From Pseudofrankia asymbiotica (GTDB lineage Bacteria > Actinomycetota > Actinomycetes > Frankiales > Frankiaceae), in contig NZ_MOMC01000012.1 in NCBI RefSeq assembly GCF_001983105.1, positions 147,479-153,500 of the forward strand: a stretch of 6,022 nucleotides of DNA. The letters run 5' to 3'. Position 1 is the first letter of the stretch; each line of letters starts with the position of its first letter. Shown one piece after another: positions 1 to 5,669 of the stretch. The position numbers and the translations under genes were made by a program. The notes under the pieces are model-generated. The model saw only the letters and a program-made list of their open reading frames with translations. It ran no database searches and had not been told where the DNA came from.

Positions 1-1205
1 ACATCTCCCCGCAGAGCATCGCCACCTTCCTTGGGACCGAAGAAGGCTGGACACTGCAGAACGCGGACGAGGCCAAGGAGATCTGGGGTCTTACCGAGAA
101 CGGAAATCCCCGGGCCCGCCTACTACTCCCACTTGACCCGACCTACATCGACTACGACATCCGCTTTCAGGAAGCGGTTGAAAGGCTTTGCAGAGTCTTC
201 GACTGGGATGTCGAGCAGCTCGCGGCCAGGGTGTTGAGCGCACGGACCGACGTCGTGCTGATCAGGGCGGACCAGGTCATACAGGACGAGTCCATCCCTC
301 TCGTGCAGGCTCGGGATGTCATCAGCGGTGCCGTCGACATGATGGACGCGGCGGCCCGAGCGTCGATTCAGCCGAGGGCCCAGTACCTGGGACAGCGGCC
401 GAACGCGGTGCGGGACTTCGTCGAAGGCGACGTCCGCATGGGGCACACCCAGCGCGGCAGCTTCGTCGTCACCGTACTCACCCGCCTTGCCGAGGACGAC
501 GTCATTCAGACGGACGAGTTCGGCGAGGCAGCGGAGGCACCTCGCTCTCGGCGCGGCCCGGCGTACACCGTCCCAGCCGCACGGGCCGGTGACGGCATCC
601 ACCGTCACGAGCGGGGTTCACGCACCGGGCCGGCCATGGTGCGCATCCCTCCTTTCCAGCGGCGGGTCATGGCGACGCTCGCGCTGGCGCTGAGTGAGGC
701 TCGGGAGCTCAGCCTGAGCGAGACGACCGATCCGGACCTGGACCTGGCCGTGTCCCGAGGCGTGAGCGCGAACCTCTGCGAGTCGCTGCTCACCATGACG
801 CGGTTCGAGGGTCTGCGTGCGCTCGACATCTCGTTCCGGTGGGCCCGGTCGGAGGCGGTACCGCCCCCGACCGTCGATCGCGTCAGCTTCGACCGCGACG
901 TCATCGCGGGAATCGGCGCCGTCGGCAGGAGCCTTCGCCGGGCGCCCGAGAAGGTGAAGTCGACGATCTACGGCCGGGTCACCCGGCTGGAGCGCGGAGA
1001 GGACGACGACGACGGCGTTGTCACCATCAGCGGCGTCGTCGGGCGATCGACGCGGCGGACGGTGCGCGTCCCGGTGCGCGGCGAGCAGTACGACCTGGCC
1101 ATCGTGGCTCACCGGCAGCGCCAGCCTGTGACGGTGACCGGCGATCTTCGCAAGGTGAAGAACACCTACACCTTCGACGGCCCGGTCGTCATCGAGTACT
1201 CGTAG
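1..1205 (+). CDS. Unrecognised protein, C-terminal part (5' end outside window)
   Basis: The frame is open from the left edge (first full codon at position 3) to a TAG at 1203-1205, giving 400 visible residues. A GTG at 231 is internal, because codons upstream of it read as normal protein (for example a DPTYIDYDIRF segment) and no ribosome binding site precedes it. I cannot name the family. Three blocks are visible. An N-terminal part (visible residues about 1-165) contains a TDVVLIRAD strand, an alpha-helical AAARASIQPRAQYLGQRP stretch and a GHTQRGSFVVTVL strand. A low-complexity Arg/Gly/Ala linker follows at about 170-213. The C-terminal part holds a helical segment with a VSANLCESLL motif, then a beta-rich end (about 320-400) carrying an acidic EDDDD loop and finishing VVIEYS, which suggests a small beta-barrel. 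There is no signal peptide or membrane segment in view. The first 200 bases use more A/T-ending codons than the rest of the window. Cytosolic location is inferred. Confidence 0.75.
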   Translation, partial: ISPQSIATFLGTEEGWTLQNADEAKEIWGLTENGNPRARLLLPLDPTYIDYDIRFQEAVERLCRVFDWDVEQLAARVLSARTDVVLIRADQVIQDESIPLVQARDVISGAVDMMDAAARASIQPRAQYLGQRPNAVRDFVEGDVRMGHTQRGSFVVTVLTRLAEDDVIQTDEFGEAAEAPRSRRGPAYTVPAARAGDGIHRHERGSRTGPAMVRIPPFQRRVMATLALALSEARELSLSETTDPDLDLAVSRGVSANLCESLLTMTRFEGLRALDISFRWARSEAVPPPTVDRVSFDRDVIAGIGAVGRSLRRAPEKVKSTIYGRVTRLERGEDDDDGVVTISGVVGRSTRRTVRVPVRGEQYDLAIVAHRQRQPVTVTGDLRKVKNTYTFDGPVVIEYS

Positions 1206-1221
1206 CCGACGCCCGCGAGGG

Positions 1222-1251
1222 CCGCCCGACGGCGGTCAGGCGGTCGGGCGG
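1222..1251. terminator. Stem-loop between two convergent genes
   Basis: CCGCCCGAC at 1222-1230 is perfectly complementary to GTCGGGCGG at 1243-1251, a 9-bp stem with a 12-base loop. It lies 17 bases after the stop of the left-hand gene and overlaps the stop and last codons of the convergent cyclotransferase gene, where a bidirectional terminator would be expected. There is no U-tract, which is common for actinobacterial intrinsic terminators. Stems of this length do arise by chance in such GC-rich DNA, so position is the main support. Confidence 0.45.
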
Positions 1252-1676
1252 GCGCGCAGGTCGGCCACGTAGTCGCTGGGGGCGCCGGCCTTCTCGGCGC
1301 CGTCGGCGATGTCGGCCAGATGGCGGGCGGAGGGCAGGCCGCCCTCGTAGGCGTCCAGGACGTAGGTCCAGGCGAGCACGTCGCCGTCGAGTGTGGAGAG
1401 CCGTACCCGGATGCGGGTGTACAGGCCGGTGTCGGCGCCTTCCCAGACGTCGAGCCGCTCCAGGTCGTAGCGGTCGATGTGGTACAGCATCACGTACACC
1501 CGCCCCGCCGGGTACGGCACGATCGTCGCGAGCGCGCCGTCCCAGCCGAAGTTCTCCCCGCCAAAGGTAAGCCGCCAACCGCTGAGCCAGCCGGTCCCGG
1601 TCACCGGCGAGTGGGGAGCACGCTCCTTCATCTTCGCCGGGTCAAGATTGCTGGCATACGCTGCGTACAGGTTCAT
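1236..1676 (-). CDS. Gamma-glutamylcyclotransferase family protein
   Basis: This 146-residue protein has the gamma-glutamylcyclotransferase fold, whose members release 5-oxoproline from gamma-glutamyl peptides or amines in the cytosol. The N-terminal YAAYASNL (residues 4-11) matches the substrate-loop motif usually written YxxYGSNL, with Ala8 in place of Gly. The segment LDVWEG (75-80) supplies Glu79 at the position of the catalytic glutamate of human GGCT (LDEQEG). RAPHSP and GWRLTFGG are typical of actinobacterial members. I chose the ATG at 1676 because the fold begins at once and a weak GAGAG lies about 8 bases upstream. The ATG at 1691 adds only five residues and is the alternative. The frame stays open to 1862, but that part is basic, low-complexity sequence. 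The gene converges with the left-hand gene and diverges from lpdA. Exact substrate is unknown, and several relatives act on gamma-glutamylamines rather than peptides. Confidence 0.88.
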   Translation of the reverse strand: MNLYAAYASNLDPAKMKERAPHSPVTGTGWLSGWRLTFGGENFGWDGALATIVPYPAGRVYVMLYHIDRYDLERLDVWEGADTGLYTRIRVRLSTLDGDVLAWTYVLDAYEGGLPSARHLADIADGAEKAGAPSDYVADLRARPTA

Positions 1677-1793
1677 GTCGGCGTCTCTCATCCCATGGCC
1701 CGAGCCTGGATGGCGCGGGGGCCGGTGCAAGGCCGGTTGCGCGCGGCGTGAGCACCGCCAATGCGCGTGACGGCTGGGCCGGTTCGCCTCGCC

Positions 1794-1799
1794 ATTATG
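1794..1799 (-). promoter_or_regulatory. Possible -10 element for the cyclotransferase gene
   Basis: On the minus strand these bases read CATAAT, five of six matches to TATAAT, in the most AT-rich patch of the divergent region. It lies about 118 bases upstream of the ATG at 1676. The -35 region is poor: TGATCA at a 16-base spacing matches TTGACA at only three positions. This is a single weak element, reported because nothing better is visible. Confidence 0.22.
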
Positions 1800-1944
1800 C
1801 GACCGATGACCCCCTTGATCACACGGGCCTTTCCGTAGAGCCTGGCCACACCGGCTAAGCATGGCCCTACCGGGGAATGGGCGAGTCGAGTGCCAGACAC
1901 GAGACAGGCGAGACCACTCACGCTCCGTTCATCTGGCGCTCGCG

Positions 1945-1974
1945 GACCGCTCCGCGACCGCTCGCCGACCGCTC
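1945..1974. repeat. Three copies of GACCGCTC at 11-bp period
   Basis: GACCGCTC occurs at 1945-1952, 1956-1963 and 1967-1974, each starting 11 bases after the last. The third copy runs into an inverted repeat, CCGCTC-ACC-GAGCGG (1969-1983). The spacing is close to one helical turn, which would put the copies on one face of the DNA as in some operators. It could equally be slippage in GC-rich intergenic DNA. An inverted copy of the extended unit CGCGACCGCTC (1953-1963) occurs at 2208-2218. Confidence 0.5.
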
Positions 1975-2067
1975 ACCGAGCGGCGGCAGGGCGATGGCGC
2001 AGCGGTCGCCGTCGGCTCTTCGGCGGTCCACGCGCGAGGGACGTGCGGGCGCGGTCCGGGTGCCTGT

Positions 2068-2082
2068 GTTCGGTCACCGAAC
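2068..2082. promoter_or_regulatory. 15-bp perfect palindrome, candidate operator
   Basis: GTTCGGT-C-ACCGAAC is a perfect 7-1-7 inverted repeat about 206 bases upstream of the lpdA start. It is less GC-rich than its surroundings, and its short, odd-spaced symmetry resembles the binding site of a dimeric helix-turn-helix regulator. No such regulator gene is in the window. Palindromes of this size are expected a few times by chance in 6 kb of this composition, so the call rests on its intergenic position. Confidence 0.3.
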
Positions 2083-2131
2083 CCGGCTCGATGACGAATG
2101 CGGACAGAGCGGCAGGCAGGATGGACAACGG

Positions 2132-2200
2132 GACGGCCGGCCGTCAGCCGGCGGTGTCCACGGCCACCGGACGGCCGCCGGCCGGCCGCTCGGCCGCCGG
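2132..2200. repeat. GC-only palindrome cluster upstream of lpdA
   Basis: It begins with a 14-bp perfect palindrome, GACGGCCGGCCGTC (2132-2145). A shorter palindrome, CGGCCGGCCG, follows at 2179-2188, and CGGCCGCCGG occurs as a direct repeat at 2172-2181 and 2191-2200. If transcribed, this part of the leader would fold strongly and could influence lpdA expression. It may also be simple compositional drift, and no known element is recognised. Confidence 0.4.
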
Positions 2201-2276
2201 GTGCGGCGAGCGGTCGCGATGGCATGTGCACGAGACTCGACAGGGCAGGAAACGCGTGGCAGGGACCAGGAGCAGC

Positions 2277-2285
2277 AAGGAGGGG
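2277..2285 (+). promoter_or_regulatory. Shine-Dalgarno site that sets the lpdA start
   Basis: AAGGAGGGG contains a full GGAGG core ending five bases before the GTG at 2289. It is the strongest ribosome binding site in the window and decides the start: the frame is open far upstream, but no other candidate start has such a site, and the FAD-binding fold begins three residues after this GTG. Confidence 0.9.
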
Positions 2286-2288
2286 ACC

Positions 2289-3737
2289 GTGAGCCGGATC
2301 GTCATCCTCGGCGGGGGGCCCGGCGGGTATGAGGCGGCCCTGGTCGCGGCATCGCTGGGCGCGGCCGTCACGCTGGTCGACTCGGACGGGGTCGGCGGAG
2401 CCTGCGTTCTCACGGACTGCGTGCCGTCCAAGACCCTGATCGCCACGTCGGAGACCATGACGTCCGTCGCCGGGGCGCCGGCACTCGGGCTCTCCTCCAA
2501 GGGAGCGCCGACTCCACGGCCGGCCAGCTGGGAGGGCGAGGGGCCGCACCTGACCCCGCCGGAGGTGCTCACGTTCGAGGCGAAGCGCGTCAACAGCCGG
2601 GTGATCGAGCTGGCGCAGGCGCAGTCGCGCGACATCGAGACCCGGCTGAAGCGCGAGAAGGTGGAGGTCGTCCACGCGAAGGGCCGCCTCGTCGGGCCGA
2701 CGGCGGTCGAGACCGACGCCGGTGACAGCTTCGTCGGCGACGTGGTGCTCATCGCCACCGGCGCGGCCCCGCGCGTCCTGTCGACGGCCGAGCCCGACGG
2801 CGAGCGGATCCTGACCTGGCAGCAGCTCTACGAGCTCCCGGAGATCCCCGAGCACCTCATCGTGGTCGGTTCCGGCGTCACCGGCGCCGAGTTCGCCAGC
2901 GCCTACCGGGCGCTCGGCGCGGCGGTGACGCTGGTCTCGTCCCGGGAACGGGTGCTGCCCGGCGAGGACCCGGACGCGGCCATGGTCATCGAGGACGTGT
3001 TCCGCCGCCGCGGCATCGAGGTGCTGAACCGCTCCCGGGCCGCCTCCGTCCGCAGGATCGGCGACGGCGTGCTCGTCGAGCTGACCGACGGACGGACGGT
3101 GACCGGTTCGCACGCGCTGATGGCGGTCGGATCGGTACCGCGCACCAAGCCCATCGGGCTGACCGACGTCGGGGTGCGGCTCGGCTCCGGTGGGCACGTG
3201 GTCGTCGACCGGATGTCACGGACCTCGGTGCCCGGGGTGTACGCGGCGGGCGACTGCACCGGCGTCCTGCCGCTGGCCTCGGTGGCCGCGATGCAGGGTC
3301 GGATCGCCATGCGGCACGCGCTCGGCGAGGCGGTGACGCCGCTGCGGCTGGGCACCGTGTCGTCGAACATCTTCACCGACCCGGAGATCGCCACCGTCGG
3401 CGTCACCCAGCGCATGAAGGACTCGGGCACGATCGCCGCCGAGGTCGTCACCCTGCCGCTCGCCCGCAACCCGCGGGCGAAGATGCTCGGCATCACCGAC
3501 GGGTTCGTGAAGCTGTTCTGCCGGCCGGGCAGCGGCAGCGTGCTCGGCGGGGTCGTGGTCGCCCCGCGGGCCTCCGAGCTGATCCTGTCGATCTCGCTCG
3601 CCGTCTCCAACGGGCTGACCGCCGAGCAGCTGACGAACACCTTCTCGATCTATCCCTCGCTGTCCGGCTCGATCACCGAGGTCGCCCGGATGATGCGTTC
3701 CGAGGACCTGTTCGCCGCCTTCGACGACACGCTCTGA
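2289..3737 (+). CDS. lpdA: NAD(P)H-quinone dehydrogenase LpdA (flavoprotein disulfide reductase family)
   Basis: This 482-residue FAD enzyme is expected to pass electrons from NAD(P)H to quinones in the cytosol, as its Mycobacterium tuberculosis relative Rv3303c does. The N-terminal FAD motif GGGPGGYE is at residues 8-15. The redox motif GGACVLTDCVPSK spans 37-49, with Cys39 and Cys44. An ATG motif at 156-158 precedes the nucleotide-binding GSGVTGAEF (194-202), and the second FAD contact GDC is at 321-323. The dimerisation domain covers about 355-482. At its end, where true lipoamide dehydrogenases have HPTxxE, this protein reads YPSLSG (455-460), so the catalytic His-Glu pair is absent and lipoamide dehydrogenase activity is unlikely. 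Unlike Rv3303c as I recall it, both active-site cysteines are present. A Pro/Gly-rich insert sits at about 70-90. No lipoyl-complex genes are nearby. The family assignment is firm; the physiological acceptor is not known. Confidence 0.93.
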   Translation: MSRIVILGGGPGGYEAALVAASLGAAVTLVDSDGVGGACVLTDCVPSKTLIATSETMTSVAGAPALGLSSKGAPTPRPASWEGEGPHLTPPEVLTFEAKRVNSRVIELAQAQSRDIETRLKREKVEVVHAKGRLVGPTAVETDAGDSFVGDVVLIATGAAPRVLSTAEPDGERILTWQQLYELPEIPEHLIVVGSGVTGAEFASAYRALGAAVTLVSSRERVLPGEDPDAAMVIEDVFRRRGIEVLNRSRAASVRRIGDGVLVELTDGRTVTGSHALMAVGSVPRTKPIGLTDVGVRLGSGGHVVVDRMSRTSVPGVYAAGDCTGVLPLASVAAMQGRIAMRHALGEAVTPLRLGTVSSNIFTDPEIATVGVTQRMKDSGTIAAEVVTLPLARNPRAKMLGITDGFVKLFCRPGSGSVLGGVVVAPRASELILSISLAVSNGLTAEQLTNTFSIYPSLSGSITEVARMMRSEDLFAAFDDTL

Positions 3738-3787
3738 ACCCTTCCAAACCCTTCCAGCCGCGCCGAGGCCGGTGTGATGATGGTCGC

Positions 3788-4198
3788 GTGGCGGATGAGC
3801 GGACGGCGGCCGTCGAGGGCGCCCACGGCCGGGCTGGCCTGGCGCACGAGGCCCGGCTGCGGCTGGCGCCCGGCGCGGACAAGCGGGCGCCAGGCGGCGC
3901 CGTGACGATCGCGCTGTGCGGCCACTGGGAGCATGACGGCCCGTGCCGCTGGCCGCACCACACCAGCGTCGGCAGACCGACCGGCGGGGACGTGACGATC
4001 CGCGTCGTCGCCGTGAGCCCGCCCTCGGAGCACGCGGAGGTCCGGCGGCTGATCGAGGGCGCCCTCGCCGCGGGCGCGCTCGACGGCCCGACCGGTCTCA
4101 GCCACTGGTCGGTGCTGCGCTCCGGCCCGACCGACCTGACCGCCGACGAACAGGGCCTCGCCGACCGTCTCGCCACGACCCCACGCCCCGCCGCCTAG
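3788..4198 (+). CDS. Small conserved-looking protein with Cys/His-rich motif
   Basis: This 136-residue protein of unknown function begins 50 bases after lpdA. The striking part is CGHWEHDGPCRWPHH at residues 44-58. It packs two Cys and four His into 15 residues and could bind a metal ion, although it does not fit a classical zinc finger that I know. An alpha/beta segment follows, with a VTIRVVAVSPP strand, then an acidic helix (about 79-95) and a WSVLRSGPTDLT strand. There is no signal peptide or membrane segment. The start is uncertain. GTG at 3788 gives the longest frame without a clear ribosome binding site. GTG at 3902, preceded by AGGCGG, would give a 98-residue protein beginning VTIALCGHWEH and leave a 10-bp stem-loop in the leader; it is about equally likely. 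The stop codon overlaps that of the convergent amidohydrolase gene. Co-transcription with lpdA is likely from spacing. Confidence 0.68.
   Translation: MADERTAAVEGAHGRAGLAHEARLRLAPGADKRAPGGAVTIALCGHWEHDGPCRWPHHTSVGRPTGGDVTIRVVAVSPPSEHAEVRRLIEGALAAGALDGPTGLSHWSVLRSGPTDLTADEQGLADRLATTPRPAA
3863..3893 (+). other. 10-bp perfect stem-loop after lpdA
   Basis: CTGGCGCCCG (3863-3872) pairs exactly with CGGGCGCCAG (3884-3893) around an 11-base loop. If the small gene starts at 3902, this hairpin is intergenic and could act as a terminator or mRNA 3'-end stabiliser for lpdA. If it starts at 3788, the hairpin is within coding sequence. There is no U-tract. A stem this long is expected about once by chance in 6 kb of such DNA. 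Confidence 0.3.
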
Positions 4199-5589
4199 CG
4201 GGCGAGCTGGGTGAAGGACTCGACGGCGGCGCCGGCCAGGAGGCGGACGCCGACGCCGATCGCGCGCTCGTCGACGGCGTAGTCGCCCTGGTGCAGGTCG
4301 TAGGTCGGGCCGCCCGGGGTCCGGGTGCCGAGCCTGGCCAGGGCGCCGGGGACATAGGTGAGGTACCAGCCGAAGTCCTCGCCGCCGAGCGACTGGGCGA
4401 CGGTCGTCGCCGCGTCGTGGCCGAACGTCTCGGTCACGGCGGCGTCGAGGACGTCGACCATGTCGGTGGTGTTCACGACCGGTGGCACGCCTCGGCGGTA
4501 GTCCACGACGATGTCGGCGCCGAAGGGCGCGGCGATCTGCTGGGCGAGCTCCTCGACCAGCTCGGGGGCCGTCTCCCAGGTGTCGCGGGACAGAGTGCGC
4601 ACGGTGCCGCGCAGCTGCCCGGCGCGCGGGATGGCGTTCGCCACCGAGCCGGCCTGCACCTGGCCCCAGACCAGCGCGAGCCCGGACCGCGGGTCGATGC
4701 GCCGGCTCAGCGCCGCCGGCAGCTGGGTGATCAGCGCTCCGATGGCGTAGACGAGGTCGACGGTGTTCTGCGGGCGGGAGGTGTGGCCGCCGGGGCCCGC
4801 CAGCATGATCTCCACGAGGTCGGCGGCCGACGTGATCGGGCCGGGCCGCAGGCCGATGGTGCCGACGTCGAGGGCCGGGTCGCAGTGCACGGTGAGCGCC
4901 GCGTCGACCGGCTTGAGGATGCCCGCGTCGATGACCTCGAGGGCGCCGCCCGGCATCGTCTCCTCGGCCGGCTGGAACAGCAGCCGCACGGTGCCCGCCA
5001 GGGGGTGTGTCCGGGCGTACTCGGCGAGCGCGAGGCCCGCCCCGAGCACCACGGTCGTGTGGACGTCGTGCCCGCAGGCGTGGCAGACACCGGGGACGGT
5101 GGACGCGTAGGGCACGTCCTTGGCGTCCTGCAGCGGCAGTGCGTCCATGTCGGCGCGCAGCATCACGACCGGGCCTTCGCCCGGCGTCCCGCCCGGATCG
5201 GAGCCGGTCCGGGAGGTCCGGGTCGCGTCGCCCGGGCCACCGGTGGCGATGTCGCACCAGATGCCCGGGATGTCGGTGAGCCGCTGGGGCACCAGGCCCG
5301 CCGCGGTCAGTCGCTCGGCGATCCGCTCGGCCGTGCGGTGTTCCTGGCGGCCGAGTTCGGGATGCATGTGCAGGTCGCGGCGGAAGGCGACGAGCTCGTC
5401 CTCGTGCCGGGCGAACCAGTCCCGGACGAATCCGGTGACGTCCGCGGCGCGCGCTCCCCGCGCACCCGCCGGCCAGGCTGATCGCACGGTTTTCGCCGTC
5501 GAATCGGCGGGCTCCGCGTCCCCCGACGGCGCGTCGGCCGACATCGCGTCGACCGGCGCCATCGGCATCGCGCTCACGTTGTCCGACAT
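4195..5589 (-). CDS. M20D-type metallo-amidohydrolase (N-acyl amino acid hydrolase-like)
   Basis: A 464-residue member of the M20 peptidase family, subfamily D, with hippurate and IAA-amino-acid hydrolases, which cleave N-acyl amino acids using two metal ions. The FRRDLHMHPELG segment (69-80) opens the catalytic domain. LRADMDALP (144-152) is the family signature. The metal ligands appear as Cys172 and His174 in CHACGHDVHT, Glu210 in QPAEE, His235 in VHCDP and His433 in DLHQGDYAVDE. GPGGHTSRP (265-273) marks the lid/dimerisation domain and GGEDFGWYL (402-410) the return to the catalytic domain. All expected ligands are present, so it should be active. I chose ATG 5589 over GTG 5640: a purine-rich GGGGGAAGG lies about 11 bases upstream and homology starts only near residue 50. 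That leaves an unconserved Ala/Ser/Asp-rich N-terminus and a Gly/Thr-rich insert at about 117-139. No signal peptide is evident. Substrate is unknown. Confidence 0.92.
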   Translation of the reverse strand: MSDNVSAMPMAPVDAMSADAPSGDAEPADSTAKTVRSAWPAGARGARAADVTGFVRDWFARHEDELVAFRRDLHMHPELGRQEHRTAERIAERLTAAGLVPQRLTDIPGIWCDIATGGPGDATRTSRTGSDPGGTPGEGPVVMLRADMDALPLQDAKDVPYASTVPGVCHACGHDVHTTVVLGAGLALAEYARTHPLAGTVRLLFQPAEETMPGGALEVIDAGILKPVDAALTVHCDPALDVGTIGLRPGPITSAADLVEIMLAGPGGHTSRPQNTVDLVYAIGALITQLPAALSRRIDPRSGLALVWGQVQAGSVANAIPRAGQLRGTVRTLSRDTWETAPELVEELAQQIAAPFGADIVVDYRRGVPPVVNTTDMVDVLDAAVTETFGHDAATTVAQSLGGEDFGWYLTYVPGALARLGTRTPGGPTYDLHQGDYAVDERAIGVGVRLLAGAAVESFTQLAR

Positions 5590-5669
5590 CCCGAAAAAGA
5601 CCTTCCCCCGGCTGCACCGGCTTGTCTGTCGAACAAACACCGGCGCACTCGCCAGGAACTGCCCGAAGG

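Larger units (their letters stand above)
1677..2288. other. Divergent intergenic region between cyclotransferase gene and lpdA
   Basis: About 610 bases without a convincing gene. Long open frames cross it, one continuous with lpdA from 1890, but they translate to Arg/Ala/Gly-rich low-complexity sequence in every frame, as expected from GC-rich DNA that lacks stops. It should hold the promoters of both flanking genes. The part nearest the cyclotransferase (1790-1830) has the lowest G+C. The part nearest lpdA (2125-2205) is almost pure GGCC/GCCG sequence. Palindromes and phased repeats found here are listed separately. Confidence 0.6.

Noticed and set aside
480..640. Possible frameshift in the linker of the left-edge gene
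   Set aside because: The Arg/Gly-rich stretch looks unlike the flanking domains, but the frame is uninterrupted and neither alternative frame gives a more protein-like reading. A flexible linker explains it.
1815..1841. TTGATC followed by TAGAGC as a plus-strand promoter for lpdA
   Set aside because: Spacing is 15 bases, the -10 matches poorly, and it would lie more than 440 bases from the lpdA start.
1677..1862. N-terminal extension of the cyclotransferase to 1862 (208 residues)
   Set aside because: The added part is basic and low-complexity, and the family's YxxYxSNL motif normally sits within the first ten residues, which fits the start at 1676 or 1691.
1890..2288. Long in-frame extension of lpdA back to 1890 (615-residue reading)
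   Set aside because: The added 133 residues are Arg/Ala/Gly-rich low complexity with no fold, and a near-perfect Shine-Dalgarno sits at 2277-2285 before the GTG at 2289 where the FAD fold begins.
1929..3197. 422-residue minus-strand open frame opposite lpdA
   Set aside because: It is antisense to a clearly coding, motif-complete gene and is composed of Arg/Gly/Ala/His-rich sequence typical of GC-rich shadow frames.
3737..3755. AACCCTTCC repeated twice with a 10-base period just after lpdA
   Set aside because: Only two short copies and no supporting structure; most likely a small tandem duplication.
3943..5481. 512-residue plus-strand open frame opposite the amidohydrolase
   Set aside because: Antisense shadow; repetitive Gly/Arg/Asp/Val composition with no domain.
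3650..5617. 655-residue open frame on the minus strand across the amidohydrolase and the small gene
   Set aside because: It is a shadow of the amidohydrolase frame. Its translation is Arg/Pro/Gly-rich with no motifs, while the other frame carries every M20 metal ligand.
5600..5645. Possible SOS box or promoter around GTTCGACAGACAA (minus strand) upstream of the amidohydrolase
   Set aside because: Only one GTTCGA half-site is present, the partner half-site is missing and no -10 sequence lies at a proper distance.
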